Shown piece by piece: positions 1 through 8,308 of a DNA stretch of 64,000 nt (position 1 is its first letter; each line of letters starts with the position of its first letter). Source of the stretch: Castellaniella sp035707805 (GTDB taxonomy: Bacteria; Pseudomonadota; Gammaproteobacteria; Burkholderiales; Burkholderiaceae_B). Below the pieces are notes generated by a model. It was not told the DNA's origin, did not search any database, and worked only from the letters and a program-made list of their open reading frames with translations. Location of the stretch: contig DASSTS010000004.1 of NCBI GenBank assembly GCA_035707805.1, forward strand, positions 1 through 64,000. Direction: 5' to 3'. The position numbers and the translations under genes are program-made.

Positions 1-115
1 TGTGGTTGGTCTCGGGCGCGACGACGGTGAGATCGCCCAGCCCTTGCAGCGCCTCGACCAGCGCTTCGAGCCCAGGGGCCGAATAACCATCATCGTTCGA
101 AACCAGAATTCGCAT
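1..115 (-). CDS. surE: 5'/3'-nucleotidase SurE, N-terminal fragment (cut by window edge)
   Basis: Only the first 38 codons are in the window; the gene continues past base 1. The start codon is the ATG complementary to 113-115. The N-terminus reads MRILVSNDDGYSAPG, the SurE hallmark in which the Asp-Asp pair binds the divalent metal of the active site. SurE dephosphorylates nucleoside monophosphates, usually under stress and stationary phase. It is divergent from plsY across a 183-bp gap. A TACAAT sequence on the minus strand at 156-161 could be its -10 box, but no convincing -35 is visible. Assignment rests on the N-terminal motif alone, which is very distinctive. Confidence 0.9.
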   Translation of the reverse strand, partial: MRILVSNDDGYSAPGLEALVEALQGLGDLTVVAPETNH

Positions 116-253
116 TGTGCATCCGAAAGAAAACAAGACACGGTGGACGTGTCCGATTGTACCGTCCGCGGAGGCCATCCGGATGACGGGGTTGAGGTCC
201 GGGCGGCGGCGCCCCGCTCGATAACCCGTAGCCGGGCGCGACGCGCGGCGCGG

Positions 254-259
254 TAGAAT
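254..259 (+). promoter_or_regulatory. Possible -10 box upstream of plsY
   Basis: TAGAAT lies 40 bp before the plsY start. No good -35 hexamer is seen at the right distance, so this is a weak call based on the -10 match and position only. Confidence 0.3.
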
Positions 260-298
260 CCGCAGCCATTACGACATACCAACGGACTCCCCCTTTCC

Positions 299-940
299 AT
301 GGCGATCACCGCAACCTCCTTCGCGTTCCATCTTGCGCTCATCCTGCTGGCCTATCTGATCGGCTCGGTGCCGTTCGCGGTGGTGGTCAGCAAGCTCATG
401 GGCCTGCAGGACCCGCGCAGCTACGGCTCCAAGAACCCCGGCGCCACCAACGTGCTGCGCACCGGCAACAAGACCGCCGCCGCGCTGACCCTGCTGGGCG
501 ACGCCGCCAAGGGCTGGTTCGCGATCTGGCTGGCCGAAAAGCTCGCTCCCGGCATTCCCGTCGGGCCGCTGTCGGCGGTGGCGCTGGCCGCTTTCGTGGG
601 CCACCTGTATCCGGTGTTCCTGGGCTTCAAGGGCGGCAAGGGCGTGGCCACCGCGCTGGGCGTGCTGGTGGCGATCCAGCCCTGGCTGGCGGTAGCCACG
701 GCCGCGACCTGGCTGATCGTCGCCATCTTCTTCCGCTATTCCTCGCTGGCCTCGCTGGTGGCGGCGTTCTTCGCCCCCGTGTACTACGTGTTCGGCTCCG
801 GCCTGGCCTGGCGCGCCCAGCCCGCCATGGGCGTGGCGCTGGTCATCATCGGCGTGCTGCTGTTCTACCGCCACCGCGCCAACATCACGCGCCTGGTGCA
901 GGGCACGGAAAGCCGGATCGGCGGCGGCAAGAAGAAATAG
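299..940 (+). CDS. plsY: Glycerol-3-phosphate acyltransferase PlsY
   Basis: 213 residues, close to the usual length of about 200. PlsY is an integral membrane enzyme that moves the acyl group from acyl-phosphate to glycerol-3-phosphate, the first step of phosphatidic acid synthesis. Family motifs are all visible: GSVPFA near residue 22, the glycine/asparagine-rich YGSKNPGATNVLR around residue 42, and GHLYPVFLGFKGGKGVAT around residue 101. Several hydrophobic segments match the multi-pass topology. The ATG at 299 has only a weak ribosome binding site. The gene converges on tsaD with a 24-bp gap. Function is firm from the motifs. Confidence 0.95.
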   Translation: MAITATSFAFHLALILLAYLIGSVPFAVVVSKLMGLQDPRSYGSKNPGATNVLRTGNKTAAALTLLGDAAKGWFAIWLAEKLAPGIPVGPLSAVALAAFVGHLYPVFLGFKGGKGVATALGVLVAIQPWLAVATAATWLIVAIFFRYSSLASLVAAFFAPVYYVFGSGLAWRAQPAMGVALVIIGVLLFYRHRANITRLVQGTESRIGGGKKK

Positions 941-964
941 GCGGCGGCGCGGCGCCCTGCCCGC

Positions 965-1999
965 TCAACCGATCTCCGCCAGGTCCCACCGAGGCCTGAC
1001 CGTAAAGCTGTGCGGCGCGTCGGCATCCAGCACCGCCAGCCCGGCCTTGACCCGCTCGGCCGCCGCGAACGCGATCATCGCGCCGTTGTCGGTGCATAGC
1101 GCCAGCGGCGGGAAATAGGCGGTCGCCTTCAGCGGCTTGAGCGCGGCCGCCAGGCGGGCGCGCAGCAACTGGTTGGCGCCCACGCCGCCGGCCACCACCA
1201 GCCGCTTCAGGCCGGTCTGCTTGAGCGCGCGGACGGCCTTGGCCGCCAGCACCTCGACGATGGCGGCCTGCGTGGCCGCGGCGAGGTCGGCGCGGGTCTG
1301 TTCGTCCAGGCCGCCCGCCGCCTCGGCGGCCTTGACCCGGGTCAGGACGGCGGTTTTCAGGCCGCTGAAGCTGAAATCCAGGTCGCCGCTGTGCAGCATG
1401 GGGCGCGGCAGCGCGCAGGCCCCCGGATCGCCCCGTTCGGCCAGACGGGAAAGTTCCGGCCCGCCCGGATAGCCCAGTCCCATCAGTTTGGCGCTCTTGT
1501 CGAAGGCCTCGCCGGCGGCGTCGTCCAGCGTCTCGCCCAGCAGCGCATAGCGCCCGACCCCGTCGACCCGCATCAGCTGCGTATGGCCGCCCGACACCAG
1601 CAGCGCGACGAAGGGAAAAGGCGGGACAGGATCGGCCAGCAGGGGCGACAGCAGGTGGCCTTCCAGGTGATGGATGGGAATGGCGGGCAGGTCGCGCGCC
1701 CAGGCGAACGCCCGGGCGAATCCCGCCCCGACCAGCAGGGCGCCGGCCAGGCCGGGGCCTGCGGTGTAGGCCACCGCATCGAGATCGGCGGCCCGCACGC
1801 CGGCCTCGTCCAGCACCTGGCGCGTCAGGGGCACGATGCGGCGGATGTGGTCGCGCGAGGCGAGTTCGGGCACCACGCCGCCATACTCGCGGTGCATGGC
1901 GATCTGGCTGTACAGGGCATGGGCCAGCAGTCCGCGTTCGGTGCAGGCCACGGCCACGCCGGTCTCATCGCAGGAGCTTTCGAATCCGATGATCAGCAT
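965..1999 (-). CDS. tsaD: tRNA threonylcarbamoyladenosine transferase TsaD
   Basis: 344 residues, full length for the TsaD/Kae1/Gcp family. It opens with MLIIGFESSCDETG, the ASKHA-fold phosphate loop. The metal-binding histidines lie in HLEGHLLSP around residue 110, and SGGHTQL follows around residue 136; a late GGVGANQLLR motif is also typical. With TsaB, TsaC and TsaE it installs t6A37 on ANN-decoding tRNAs, an essential modification. The start is the ATG complementary to 1997-1999. It stands alone between convergent plsY and a divergent purine permease. Confidence 0.96.
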   Translation of the reverse strand: MLIIGFESSCDETGVAVACTERGLLAHALYSQIAMHREYGGVVPELASRDHIRRIVPLTRQVLDEAGVRAADLDAVAYTAGPGLAGALLVGAGFARAFAWARDLPAIPIHHLEGHLLSPLLADPVPPFPFVALLVSGGHTQLMRVDGVGRYALLGETLDDAAGEAFDKSAKLMGLGYPGGPELSRLAERGDPGACALPRPMLHSGDLDFSFSGLKTAVLTRVKAAEAAGGLDEQTRADLAAATQAAIVEVLAAKAVRALKQTGLKRLVVAGGVGANQLLRARLAAALKPLKATAYFPPLALCTDNGAMIAFAAAERVKAGLAVLDADAPHSFTVRPRWDLAEIG

Positions 2000-2019
2000 A
2001 GGCCGCCAGTGTACAACTG

Positions 2020-2049
2020 TTCACAAAATGGAATGGGCGGCTATAGAAT
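2020..2049 (+). promoter_or_regulatory. Putative sigma-70 promoter of the purine permease
   Basis: TTCACA (2020-2025) and TAGAAT (2044-2049) are separated by 18 bp, about 57 bp before the permease start. This is the best sigma-70 match in the tsaD/permease divergent gap. It is a sequence match only. Confidence 0.5.
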
Positions 2050-2105
2050 GAGCGTCGCAAGAATACGCAGTCAATAAACCGCTTCCACCTTTGGGGACAA
2101 AGATC

Positions 2106-3398
2106 ATGCTGGAGCAGCTTTTCAAGCTTAAAGAACACGATACCAATGCGCGCACCGAACTGCTCGCGGGCATCACCACTTTCCTGACGATGTCCTACAT
2201 CGTGTTCGTGAATCCCGACATCCTGTCGAGCACGGGCATGGACAAGGGGTCCGTCTTCGTCGCCACCTGCCTGGCCGCGGCGCTGGGCTCCCTCATCATG
2301 GCCTTCGTGGCGAACTGGCCCATCGGCATGGCGCCGGGCATGGGCCTGAACGCCTTTTTCGCCTTCACCGTGGTCGCGCAGATGGGCTACACCTGGCAGC
2401 AGGCGCTGGGCGCGGTCTTCATTTCGGGGGTGGTGTTCGTGATCCTCACGGTCACGGGCGTGCGCGAATGGCTGGTCGCCGGGATACCCTCCTCGCTGCG
2501 GGCGGCCATCGCGGCGGGGATCGGGCTGTTCCTGGGGATCATCGCCCTCAAGACGGCGGGCATCGTGGTCGCCAATCCGGCGACCATGGTGGGCCTGGGC
2601 GACCTGACCCACGCCAGCACCCTGTTCGCGATCCTGGGCTTCTTCATCATCGCCGCGCTCGGCGCGCTGCGGGTCCGCGGGGCCATCCTGATCGGAATCC
2701 TGGCCATCACCGTGCTGTCCATCCTGACCGGCCTGACCCAGTACCAGGGCATCTTCTCCGCGCCACCCAGCCTGGATCCGACCTTCTTCAAACTGGACAT
2801 CGCCGGGGCGCTCAATACCGGCTTCTTCCACGTCATCCTGGTGTTCGTTCTGGTCGAGGTCTTCGACGCCACCGGCACGATGATCGGCATCGCCACGCGC
2901 GCCGGCCTGGTCAAGCCCGACAATCCCGGCCGACTGGGGCGCGCCCTGCTGTCCGACAGCTGCGCCATCGTCGCCGGGTCCATGCTGGGCACCAGCAGCA
3001 CCACCGCCTACGTGGAAAGCGCCTCGGGCGTGCAGGCGGGCGGGCGCACCGGCCTGACCGCCCTGGTCATCGCCGTGCTGTTCCTGCTGGCCCTGTTCCT
3101 GTCCCCGCTGGCGGGCATCGTCCCGGCCTACGCGACGGCGCCGGCCCTGCTGTACGTCGCCTGCCTGATGCTGCGCGAACTCGTCGACGTGCAATGGGAA
3201 GACATCACCGAATCCGTGCCGGCGGCCATCGCCGCCGTCGCCATGCCGCTGACCTACTCCATCGCCAACGGCCTGGCCTTCGGCTTCATCAGCTACGTGG
3301 TGATCAAGTCCCTGTCGGGGCGGTTCCGCGACATCCATCCGGCCACGCTGCTGGTGGCCGTCCTGTTCGTCATCAAGTACGCCATGTTCCCGGGCTGA
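2106..3398 (+). CDS. NCS2-family (AzgA-like) purine permease
   Basis: 430 residues when started at the ATG at 2106; an in-frame TTG at 2091 is possible but the ATG sits better behind GGGGAC at 2093-2098. Highly hydrophobic throughout, with many membrane spans expected. It carries AzgA-branch NCS2 motifs: PIGMAPGMGLNAFFAF near residue 77, and EVFDATGTMIG around residue 252, where the acidic residue belongs to the substrate-binding half helix. Family members import adenine, guanine or hypoxanthine with protons. Which purine is used here cannot be read from sequence. A likely promoter lies at 2020-2049. Confidence 0.88.
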   Translation: MLEQLFKLKEHDTNARTELLAGITTFLTMSYIVFVNPDILSSTGMDKGSVFVATCLAAALGSLIMAFVANWPIGMAPGMGLNAFFAFTVVAQMGYTWQQALGAVFISGVVFVILTVTGVREWLVAGIPSSLRAAIAAGIGLFLGIIALKTAGIVVANPATMVGLGDLTHASTLFAILGFFIIAALGALRVRGAILIGILAITVLSILTGLTQYQGIFSAPPSLDPTFFKLDIAGALNTGFFHVILVFVLVEVFDATGTMIGIATRAGLVKPDNPGRLGRALLSDSCAIVAGSMLGTSSTTAYVESASGVQAGGRTGLTALVIAVLFLLALFLSPLAGIVPAYATAPALLYVACLMLRELVDVQWEDITESVPAAIAAVAMPLTYSIANGLAFGFISYVVIKSLSGRFRDIHPATLLVAVLFVIKYAMFPG

Positions 3399-3453
3399 TG
3401 CCCGTCCGGGGGCTTGCAAGGCAGGTACACTGTCCCCATATAGGATGGAACCC

Positions 3454-3478
3454 GGAAGGCGGCCTCTTGCCGCCTTCC
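3454..3478. other. 10-bp perfect hairpin between permease and thioredoxin
   Basis: GGAAGGCGGC (3454-3463) and GCCGCCTTCC (3469-3478) form a perfect stem with the 5-nt loop CTCTT, ending 16 bp before the thioredoxin start. No U-run follows, so it is not a classical intrinsic terminator. It may be a 5' UTR structure of the thioredoxin mRNA or a 3' stabiliser of the permease mRNA. Confidence 0.5.
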
Positions 3479-3494
3479 ACAGCCAGGAGCCCTC

Positions 3495-3875
3495 ATGAGC
3501 ATCATTGAACTCACCCAGGATACCTTCCAGGAAGCCACCAAGGCGGAACAGCCCCTGATCATCGACCTCTGGGCCCCGTGGTGCGGCCCGTGCCGCCAGT
3601 TCGCGCCCACCTTCGAGGCCGCCGCCGACAAGCATCCCGACGTCACCTTCGCCAAGATCAACACCGAAGAACAGCAGGAACTCGCGGCCGCCCTGCGGAT
3701 CCGCTCGATTCCGACCCTGATGGTGTTTCGCGAGAACGTGCTGCTGTTCCAGCAGGCGGGCGCCCTCGCGGCCTCGCAGCTCGAAGAGCTCATCACCCAG
3801 GTCAAGGCGGTTGACATGACCGAGGTGCACGCGCAGATCGCCGAACAGGAAAAGGCGTCTTCGACCACGCATTGA
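3495..3875 (+). CDS. Thioredoxin-family protein
   Basis: 126 residues: one thioredoxin domain with the active site WAPWCGPC at about residues 28-35 and the cis-Pro motif SIPTLMVF near residue 74. A C-terminal tail of some 20 residues extends past the usual thioredoxin end. It should reduce protein disulfides in the cytoplasm; no signal peptide is present. The start ATG follows CAGGAG. The stop codon overlaps the TTG start of the downstream exporter, implying translational coupling. It is probably not the main TrxA, since the pairing with a drug exporter suggests a stress role; that last point is inference. Confidence 0.88.
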   Translation: MSIIELTQDTFQEATKAEQPLIIDLWAPWCGPCRQFAPTFEAAADKHPDVTFAKINTEEQQELAAALRIRSIPTLMVFRENVLLFQQAGALAASQLEELITQVKAVDMTEVHAQIAEQEKASSTTH

Positions 3876-5395
3876 GCGCGGTCCCTCCTTCCCGCTCCGA
3901 AATTCCCCAGCGGCCGGATCCCGGCCGCTGGCGGATTCTGGCGGTCCTGCTGACCACGATCTTCATGTCGCTGATCGGGGTCAGCATCGTCAATGTCGCC
4001 CTGCCTTCCATCCACGTGGCGCTGGACGCCAGCCAGTCCGACATGCAGTGGGTGCTGTCGGGCTATGCGCTGACCTTCGGCGTGGTGCTGGTGGCGGCCG
4101 GCCGGGCCGGCGACCTGATGGGACGCGGCGGCCTGTTCCTGATCGGCGTCGCCATTTTCACCCTGTCCTCGGTCGCCGCCGGATTCTCCCCCGACGCGGC
4201 GTGGCTGAACGGCGCCCGATTCGTCCAGGGCATCGGCTCGGGCCTGCTCAATCCCCAGGGCCTGGGCATGATCCAGCAGTATTTCCGCGGCGCCGAGCGC
4301 GGGCGCGCCTTCGGCTATTTCGGCACGGTGGTCGGCTTTTCCGTCGCCATCGGGCCAGTGCTGGGCGGCCTGCTGATCGAATTGGGCGGGCTCGAGCTCG
4401 GCTGGCGGCTGACCTTCCTGGTGAACGTGCCCATCGGCATCGCCGTGCTGATCCTCGGGCTGAAATGGTTTCCCCGGCCGCTGATCCGGCGGCCCGCGCC
4501 CGCCCTGCCCGCCGCGCCGCGCGGCGGCCGGGGACGCCGCCGCCCCGCCGGGCGGTGCCCGGGCGGATGGCGCTCGCTGGATCCCGTCGGCTCGATCCTG
4601 CTGGGCCTGGCCGTCCTGTGCGTCCTCTATCCCTTCATGGAATCCCGCGCCGCACCCCTGACCTGGCTGCTGCTGCCGCTGGGCGCGGTCCTGACGGCGG
4701 CCTGGGTCCGGTGGGAGCGCCGCGCCGCCCGCCTGGGCCACAGTCCCATGGTGGATTTGCGGATCTTCGCGACCTCCAGCTTCAGCAACGGCGTCCTCAT
4801 CATGGCGCTGTACTTCCTGGGCATGACCAGCGTGTGGGTCCTGGTGGCGCTCTACGTGCAGGAAGGCCTGGGCATGTCGGCCCTGGAGTCCGGCATGTTC
4901 GGCATCCCGGCCGCGCTGCTCTCGTCCTGGGCGGCCGACTGGGCCGGCCGCCGCGTGATGCGCTACGGCCGCAAGATCGTCATCGGCGGCCTGCTGCTGG
5001 CGCTGGCGGGGCTGGGCCTGAGCATGGCCGTCATCCTGCTGCAGGCCCGCGGCCTGGCCAGCCCCTGGTGGCTGCTGGTGACGCTGTCGTTCATCGGCCT
5101 GGCGCAGGGCTCGGTCATCAGCCCCAATCAGGCGCTGACCCTGATGGACGTGCCGCTGGACTACGCCGGCAGCTCCGGCGCCATCATGCAGACCGGCCAG
5201 CGCATCGGGACCTCGGTGGGCATCGCCATGATCACCGCCGCCGTCTTCTGGACGCTGGAAGCGGCAAGCTGGCCCACGGCGGCCATCGCGGGCTTCGGCG
5301 TGATCGCGCTGGTCGTGCTGGCGGCCCTGGCCGTGGCGTTCAAGGATCTGCGCGACCGCCGGGCCGCGCCGGCGGCTCCATCCCCCGGTCCTTGA
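3872..5395 (+). CDS. MFS transporter, DHA2 (EmrB/QacA) type
   Basis: 507 residues, the length of 14-helix DHA2 exporters. The first helix, ILAVLLTTIFMSLIGVSIVN, followed by NVALPSI, and the GRAGDLMGRGG loop after helix 2 are typical of EmrB/QacA-like proton antiporters that export toxic amphiphiles. The start is taken as TTG at 3872, overlapping the thioredoxin stop, because the first in-frame ATG (3965) would cut the first helix. A basic, low-complexity cytoplasmic loop lies around residues 205-235. The 3' end overlaps the convergent LysR gene by 56 bp. Substrate unknown. Confidence 0.85.
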   Translation: MSAVPPSRSEIPQRPDPGRWRILAVLLTTIFMSLIGVSIVNVALPSIHVALDASQSDMQWVLSGYALTFGVVLVAAGRAGDLMGRGGLFLIGVAIFTLSSVAAGFSPDAAWLNGARFVQGIGSGLLNPQGLGMIQQYFRGAERGRAFGYFGTVVGFSVAIGPVLGGLLIELGGLELGWRLTFLVNVPIGIAVLILGLKWFPRPLIRRPAPALPAAPRGGRGRRRPAGRCPGGWRSLDPVGSILLGLAVLCVLYPFMESRAAPLTWLLLPLGAVLTAAWVRWERRAARLGHSPMVDLRIFATSSFSNGVLIMALYFLGMTSVWVLVALYVQEGLGMSALESGMFGIPAALLSSWAADWAGRRVMRYGRKIVIGGLLLALAGLGLSMAVILLQARGLASPWWLLVTLSFIGLAQGSVISPNQALTLMDVPLDYAGSSGAIMQTGQRIGTSVGIAMITAAVFWTLEAASWPTAAIAGFGVIALVVLAALAVAFKDLRDRRAAPAAPSPGP

Positions 5396-6263
5396 GAAAG
5401 GCGGCGAACGCCCGCGCCGCGGCCGACAGGTGCCGTCCCGGCGGATAGACCGCATGGATGCCGCCGCTGGGCAGGTGCCAGTCGGACAGGACCCGCACCA
5501 GCCGTCCGCTCTCCAGTTCCGGCGAGGCCGAGACCGCCGTCATCACCGACAGGCCCGCCCCCTGCAGCAAGAGGCTGCGCAGCACACCGGTCGAGTTGAC
5601 CGCCAGGGCCGCATGCATCCGCACCTGGCAGGCAGTCTCTTGTCGCCGGAACGTCCAGGTCAGCGGCGCGACCAGCGGCGTGAAGGCGACCCAGGCGTGC
5701 GCCTTCAGATCCTCGGGGCTGGCGGGCATGCCGCGGCGGCGCAGATATGCGGGCGAGGCCAGCAGATACTGGTCGAACTCGCCCAGCCGGGTGGCGCGCA
5801 GGGACGAATCCCGCAGCCACCCCACCCGGATCGCCAGGTCGATGCCCTCGGCCACCATGTCGGCGACCTGATCGGCGCAGCGCAGCTCGACGGCCACGCC
5901 CGGATGCCGCGCCTGGAACGCCAGGACGGCGGGCGCCAGGATGCGTTCGGCGTAGTCCTCGGGGGCGCTGACGCACAGGGATCCGGCCAGCTCGGCCGAC
6001 GCCGTCCGAAAGCCCGACAAGGTCTGGCCGAGCTCGTCCAGCACCGGCAGGCAGGCGCGGCGCAGGGCATGGCCGGCGGGCGTCAGCCGCACCTGACGCG
6101 TCGTCCGGTGAAACAAAGAGGCCCCCAGAGCCGCCTCCAGCCGCCGGATGACCAAGCTGACGCGCGTCTTGCTGCAGCCCAGGCGGTCCGCCGCCACGGT
6201 GAAACTGCCCGCCTCGGACAGGGCGAGAAATACCGGCAGATCGTTCAGGTCCACGCCGTCCAT
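5340..6263 (-). CDS. LysR-family transcriptional regulator
   Basis: 307 residues, standard LysR length. The N-terminal winged helix-turn-helix is clear (FLALSEAGSFTVAADRLG, about residues 13-30), followed by the linker helix and a periplasmic-binding-like effector domain. It resembles the CrgA/AaeR branch whose members often control small oxidoreductase genes. It is divergent from the NAD(P)-binding gene at 6395 across 131 bp that include a near-perfect 17-bp palindrome. Start ATG complementary to 6261-6263 with AGGA at a good distance. Effector unknown. Confidence 0.9.
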   Translation of the reverse strand: MDGVDLNDLPVFLALSEAGSFTVAADRLGCSKTRVSLVIRRLEAALGASLFHRTTRQVRLTPAGHALRRACLPVLDELGQTLSGFRTASAELAGSLCVSAPEDYAERILAPAVLAFQARHPGVAVELRCADQVADMVAEGIDLAIRVGWLRDSSLRATRLGEFDQYLLASPAYLRRRGMPASPEDLKAHAWVAFTPLVAPLTWTFRRQETACQVRMHAALAVNSTGVLRSLLLQGAGLSVMTAVSASPELESGRLVRVLSDWHLPSGGIHAVYPPGRHLSAAARAFAAFLKDRGMEPPARPGGRADP

Positions 6264-6279
6264 ACAGTTTCCTGCGTTA

Positions 6280-6296
6280 ATTGTTTCATAAACGAT
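6280..6296. promoter_or_regulatory. 17-bp imperfect palindrome, likely LysR box
   Basis: ATTGTTT and AAACGAT flank a 3-bp centre with one mismatch in the arms, fitting the T-N11-A rule for LysR operators. It lies 17 bp upstream of the LysR start and within reach of the divergent oxidoreductase promoter. Binding by the adjacent regulator is inference. Confidence 0.4.
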
Positions 6297-6320
6297 AACA
6301 GTAAAATATTTTCCAGGCGG

Positions 6321-6349
6321 TTTTTCAAATCAACGGCGCCCCCTATAGT
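6321..6349 (+). promoter_or_regulatory. Possible promoter of the NAD(P)-binding oxidoreductase gene
   Basis: TATAGT at 6344-6349 is a good -10 match. At 17 bp upstream, TTTTTC (6321-6326) is a poor -35, as expected for a promoter needing a LysR activator. Confidence 0.35.
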
Positions 6350-6394
6350 GGAACCCGGATACCGATTCCCCACTTTCCAGAAGGATGCCTCATC

Positions 6395-7033
6395 ATGAAA
6401 ATCGCCCTCATCGGCGCCAGCGGCTTCATCGGCTCGGCCCTGCGCGACGAAGCCCTGCGCCGCGGCCATGCCGTCACGGCCCTGGTCGGCCACCCCGAAC
6501 GCCTGCAGCCCGCGCCCAGGCTGACGGCGCGTCGGGCCGACGTCATGGACGCCGATGCCCTGGCCCAGGCCCTGCGCGGCCATGACGCCGTGCTCAGCGC
6601 CTTCAGCGGCCATGCGCAGCCGGACATCTACGCCTATTACATGCGGGGTTTCCACAGCATCCTGGACGCCGTCAAGGCGGCGGGCGTGCCGCGACTCCTG
6701 GTCGTGGGCGGGGCCGCCTCGCTGGAGACCGCGCCGGGCAAGCTGCTGTTCGACAGCCCCGATTTCCCGGAAGCCTACCGGCCCACGGCGCAAGGCGCCC
6801 TGGATGCCTTGCGCGCCCTGCGCCGCGAGGACACGCTGGACTGGACGATGCTGTCGCCCGCCGCCGAGATCTTTCCGGGCGAGCGCAGCGGGGCCTTCCG
6901 CCTGGGCCGCGACACCCTGCTGGCCGACGGCGAGGGCCGCAGCCGCATCTCGACCGGGGATTACGCGGCGGCCATGATCGACGAGCTGGAGACGCCCGCC
7001 CACCCCCGTCAGCGGTTCTGCGTGGCGTACTGA
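6395..7033 (+). CDS. NAD(P)H-binding atypical SDR oxidoreductase
   Basis: 212 residues with a Rossmann fold: GASGFIGSALRDEAL at about residues 8-22 is the dinucleotide-binding loop. The size and the DAVLSAFSGH segment fit the NAD(P)H-binding/NmrA-like family that includes flavin-reductase- and quinone-oxidoreductase-like proteins. The classical Tyr-x3-Lys catalytic pair is not evident, so the chemistry is uncertain. The gene is divergent from a LysR regulator that probably controls it. Its 3' end overlaps the convergent endopeptidase gene by 25 bp. Confidence 0.8.
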   Translation: MKIALIGASGFIGSALRDEALRRGHAVTALVGHPERLQPAPRLTARRADVMDADALAQALRGHDAVLSAFSGHAQPDIYAYYMRGFHSILDAVKAAGVPRLLVVGGAASLETAPGKLLFDSPDFPEAYRPTAQGALDALRALRREDTLDWTMLSPAAEIFPGERSGAFRLGRDTLLADGEGRSRISTGDYAAAMIDELETPAHPRQRFCVAY

Positions 7034-8085
7034 GCGGCCTGCAGGGGCGCCGCGGGCGGCAGTCCGCCGTCCGGCAGCGCCCGGGCGGCGGCCGCCATCC
7101 GGTGGTCCACGACGCGGCGCACTCGCACCGCGTCGCCGAAACGCGAGCCGTTCATCCCCTGGCCGTCCAGCAGGATCATGGCCAGGTCGCGGCCGTCCAG
7201 CCGCACCATCATGGCCAGGCAATCGCCGGCCTCGCGGGTGGTGCCGGTCTTGGAGGCCAGGATCTGCCAGTGGGGCCGCCCCACCAGCATATTGGTGTTG
7301 CGGAAGGTCTGCCCGCCGACCTCGTAGCGCGTGTCGGTGGTGAAGCGGCGGATCAGCGGCTGCAGCGAGGCCGCGCGGACCAGCAAGGCCAGGTCCCTGG
7401 CCGTGGACACGTTCTCGTTGGACAGGCCGACCGGCTCGACGAAACGGGAGTCGCGCATGCCCAGCGCCAGCGCCTCGGCGTTCATCGCCTGCACGAAAAC
7501 CGCCATGCCCCCTGGATAGGTCCGTCCCAGGGCATGCGCGGCGCTGTTCTCGGAGGCGATCAGCGCCAGGTGCAGCAGGTCTGAGCGGCTCAGGCGCGCG
7601 CCCGCCGCCAGGCGCGGCGGAATTTCGCTGGGTAGATTGCGGTCGCTGGCCTCGATCTCGATCATCTCGTCCAGGGACACGCCGGCCCGGACCACCACCA
7701 GCGCAGTCATGAGCTTCGTCAGCGAGGCGATGGACCGCACGGCGTCCTCGTCGCGCGCGAAGAGGATCTCGGACGTGTCCATGTCTTCCACGAGCACCGC
7801 GCCGGACTTGAGCTTTTCGATTTCCGCGACGGGATTGCGCGTGACCAGCGAGGCCTTGACCGCGGCATCGGGATCCAGCGGTTCGGGTTTCGCGCCCCAG
7901 CGCCTGACGGCGATGCGCCGGCCGTAGCCATGCAGGCAGATCGGCAGCGAAGGCTGGGCATTGCAGGGATGGAAATTGGCGACCTGGGCGCGGGCGGCCG
8001 ACGGCCAGAAGCCCGCGGCGGCGGCGCCGAGCGCGACCGCCGCCATGCAAAGCGCAGCCCGCCAGTGTAGCGATGTCGCGATCAT
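7009..8085 (-). CDS. pbpG: D-alanyl-D-alanine endopeptidase (PbpG/PBP7-like)
   Basis: 358 residues from the ATG complementary to 8083-8085, which has GGAGG seven bases upstream; a longer reading frame exists but lacks signals. An N-terminal hydrophobic signal ending in AARAQ directs export. The serine-peptidase S11 motifs are present in order: SLTK (catalytic Ser and Lys), SEN, and KTG in ASKTGTT. Such periplasmic low-molecular-weight penicillin-binding proteins cut D-Ala-mDAP crosslinks in murein. About 60 residues separate the signal peptide from the peptidase domain. Transcribed alone, divergent from the GH15 gene. Confidence 0.88.
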   Translation of the reverse strand: MIATSLHWRAALCMAAVALGAAAAGFWPSAARAQVANFHPCNAQPSLPICLHGYGRRIAVRRWGAKPEPLDPDAAVKASLVTRNPVAEIEKLKSGAVLVEDMDTSEILFARDEDAVRSIASLTKLMTALVVVRAGVSLDEMIEIEASDRNLPSEIPPRLAAGARLSRSDLLHLALIASENSAAHALGRTYPGGMAVFVQAMNAEALALGMRDSRFVEPVGLSNENVSTARDLALLVRAASLQPLIRRFTTDTRYEVGGQTFRNTNMLVGRPHWQILASKTGTTREAGDCLAMMVRLDGRDLAMILLDGQGMNGSRFGDAVRVRRVVDHRMAAAARALPDGGLPPAAPLQAAQYATQNR

Positions 8086-8308
8086 TTCCGATCCTCCGGC
8101 GCGGCCGCAGCCGCCGCCTGACAGACAATCATTGCAGGATCTTACTACGGGTCCCGCGCGGCGCGTACAGGCATGGGGCATGCTGCAAACCGGACAGGTC
8201 GACGGAACCCCGCCCAGCGCGCCGCTTCGTTGCCGCGTTTTCCTTGTCTGGAGGTCCGCGTGTGAATGCAATTCTGTCCCCGCAACCCGTCTGGCGAAGG
8301 GCGGGCTG

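Noticed and set aside
2000..2105. Purine riboswitch upstream of the permease
   Set aside because: The leader is too short and lacks the three-way-junction consensus; an ordinary promoter explains the region.
1965..3872. Long minus-strand open frame opposite the purine permease and thioredoxin
   Set aside because: Composition (Gln, Arg, Gly, His repeats) is that of a reverse-complement shadow, with no ribosome binding site and no domain.
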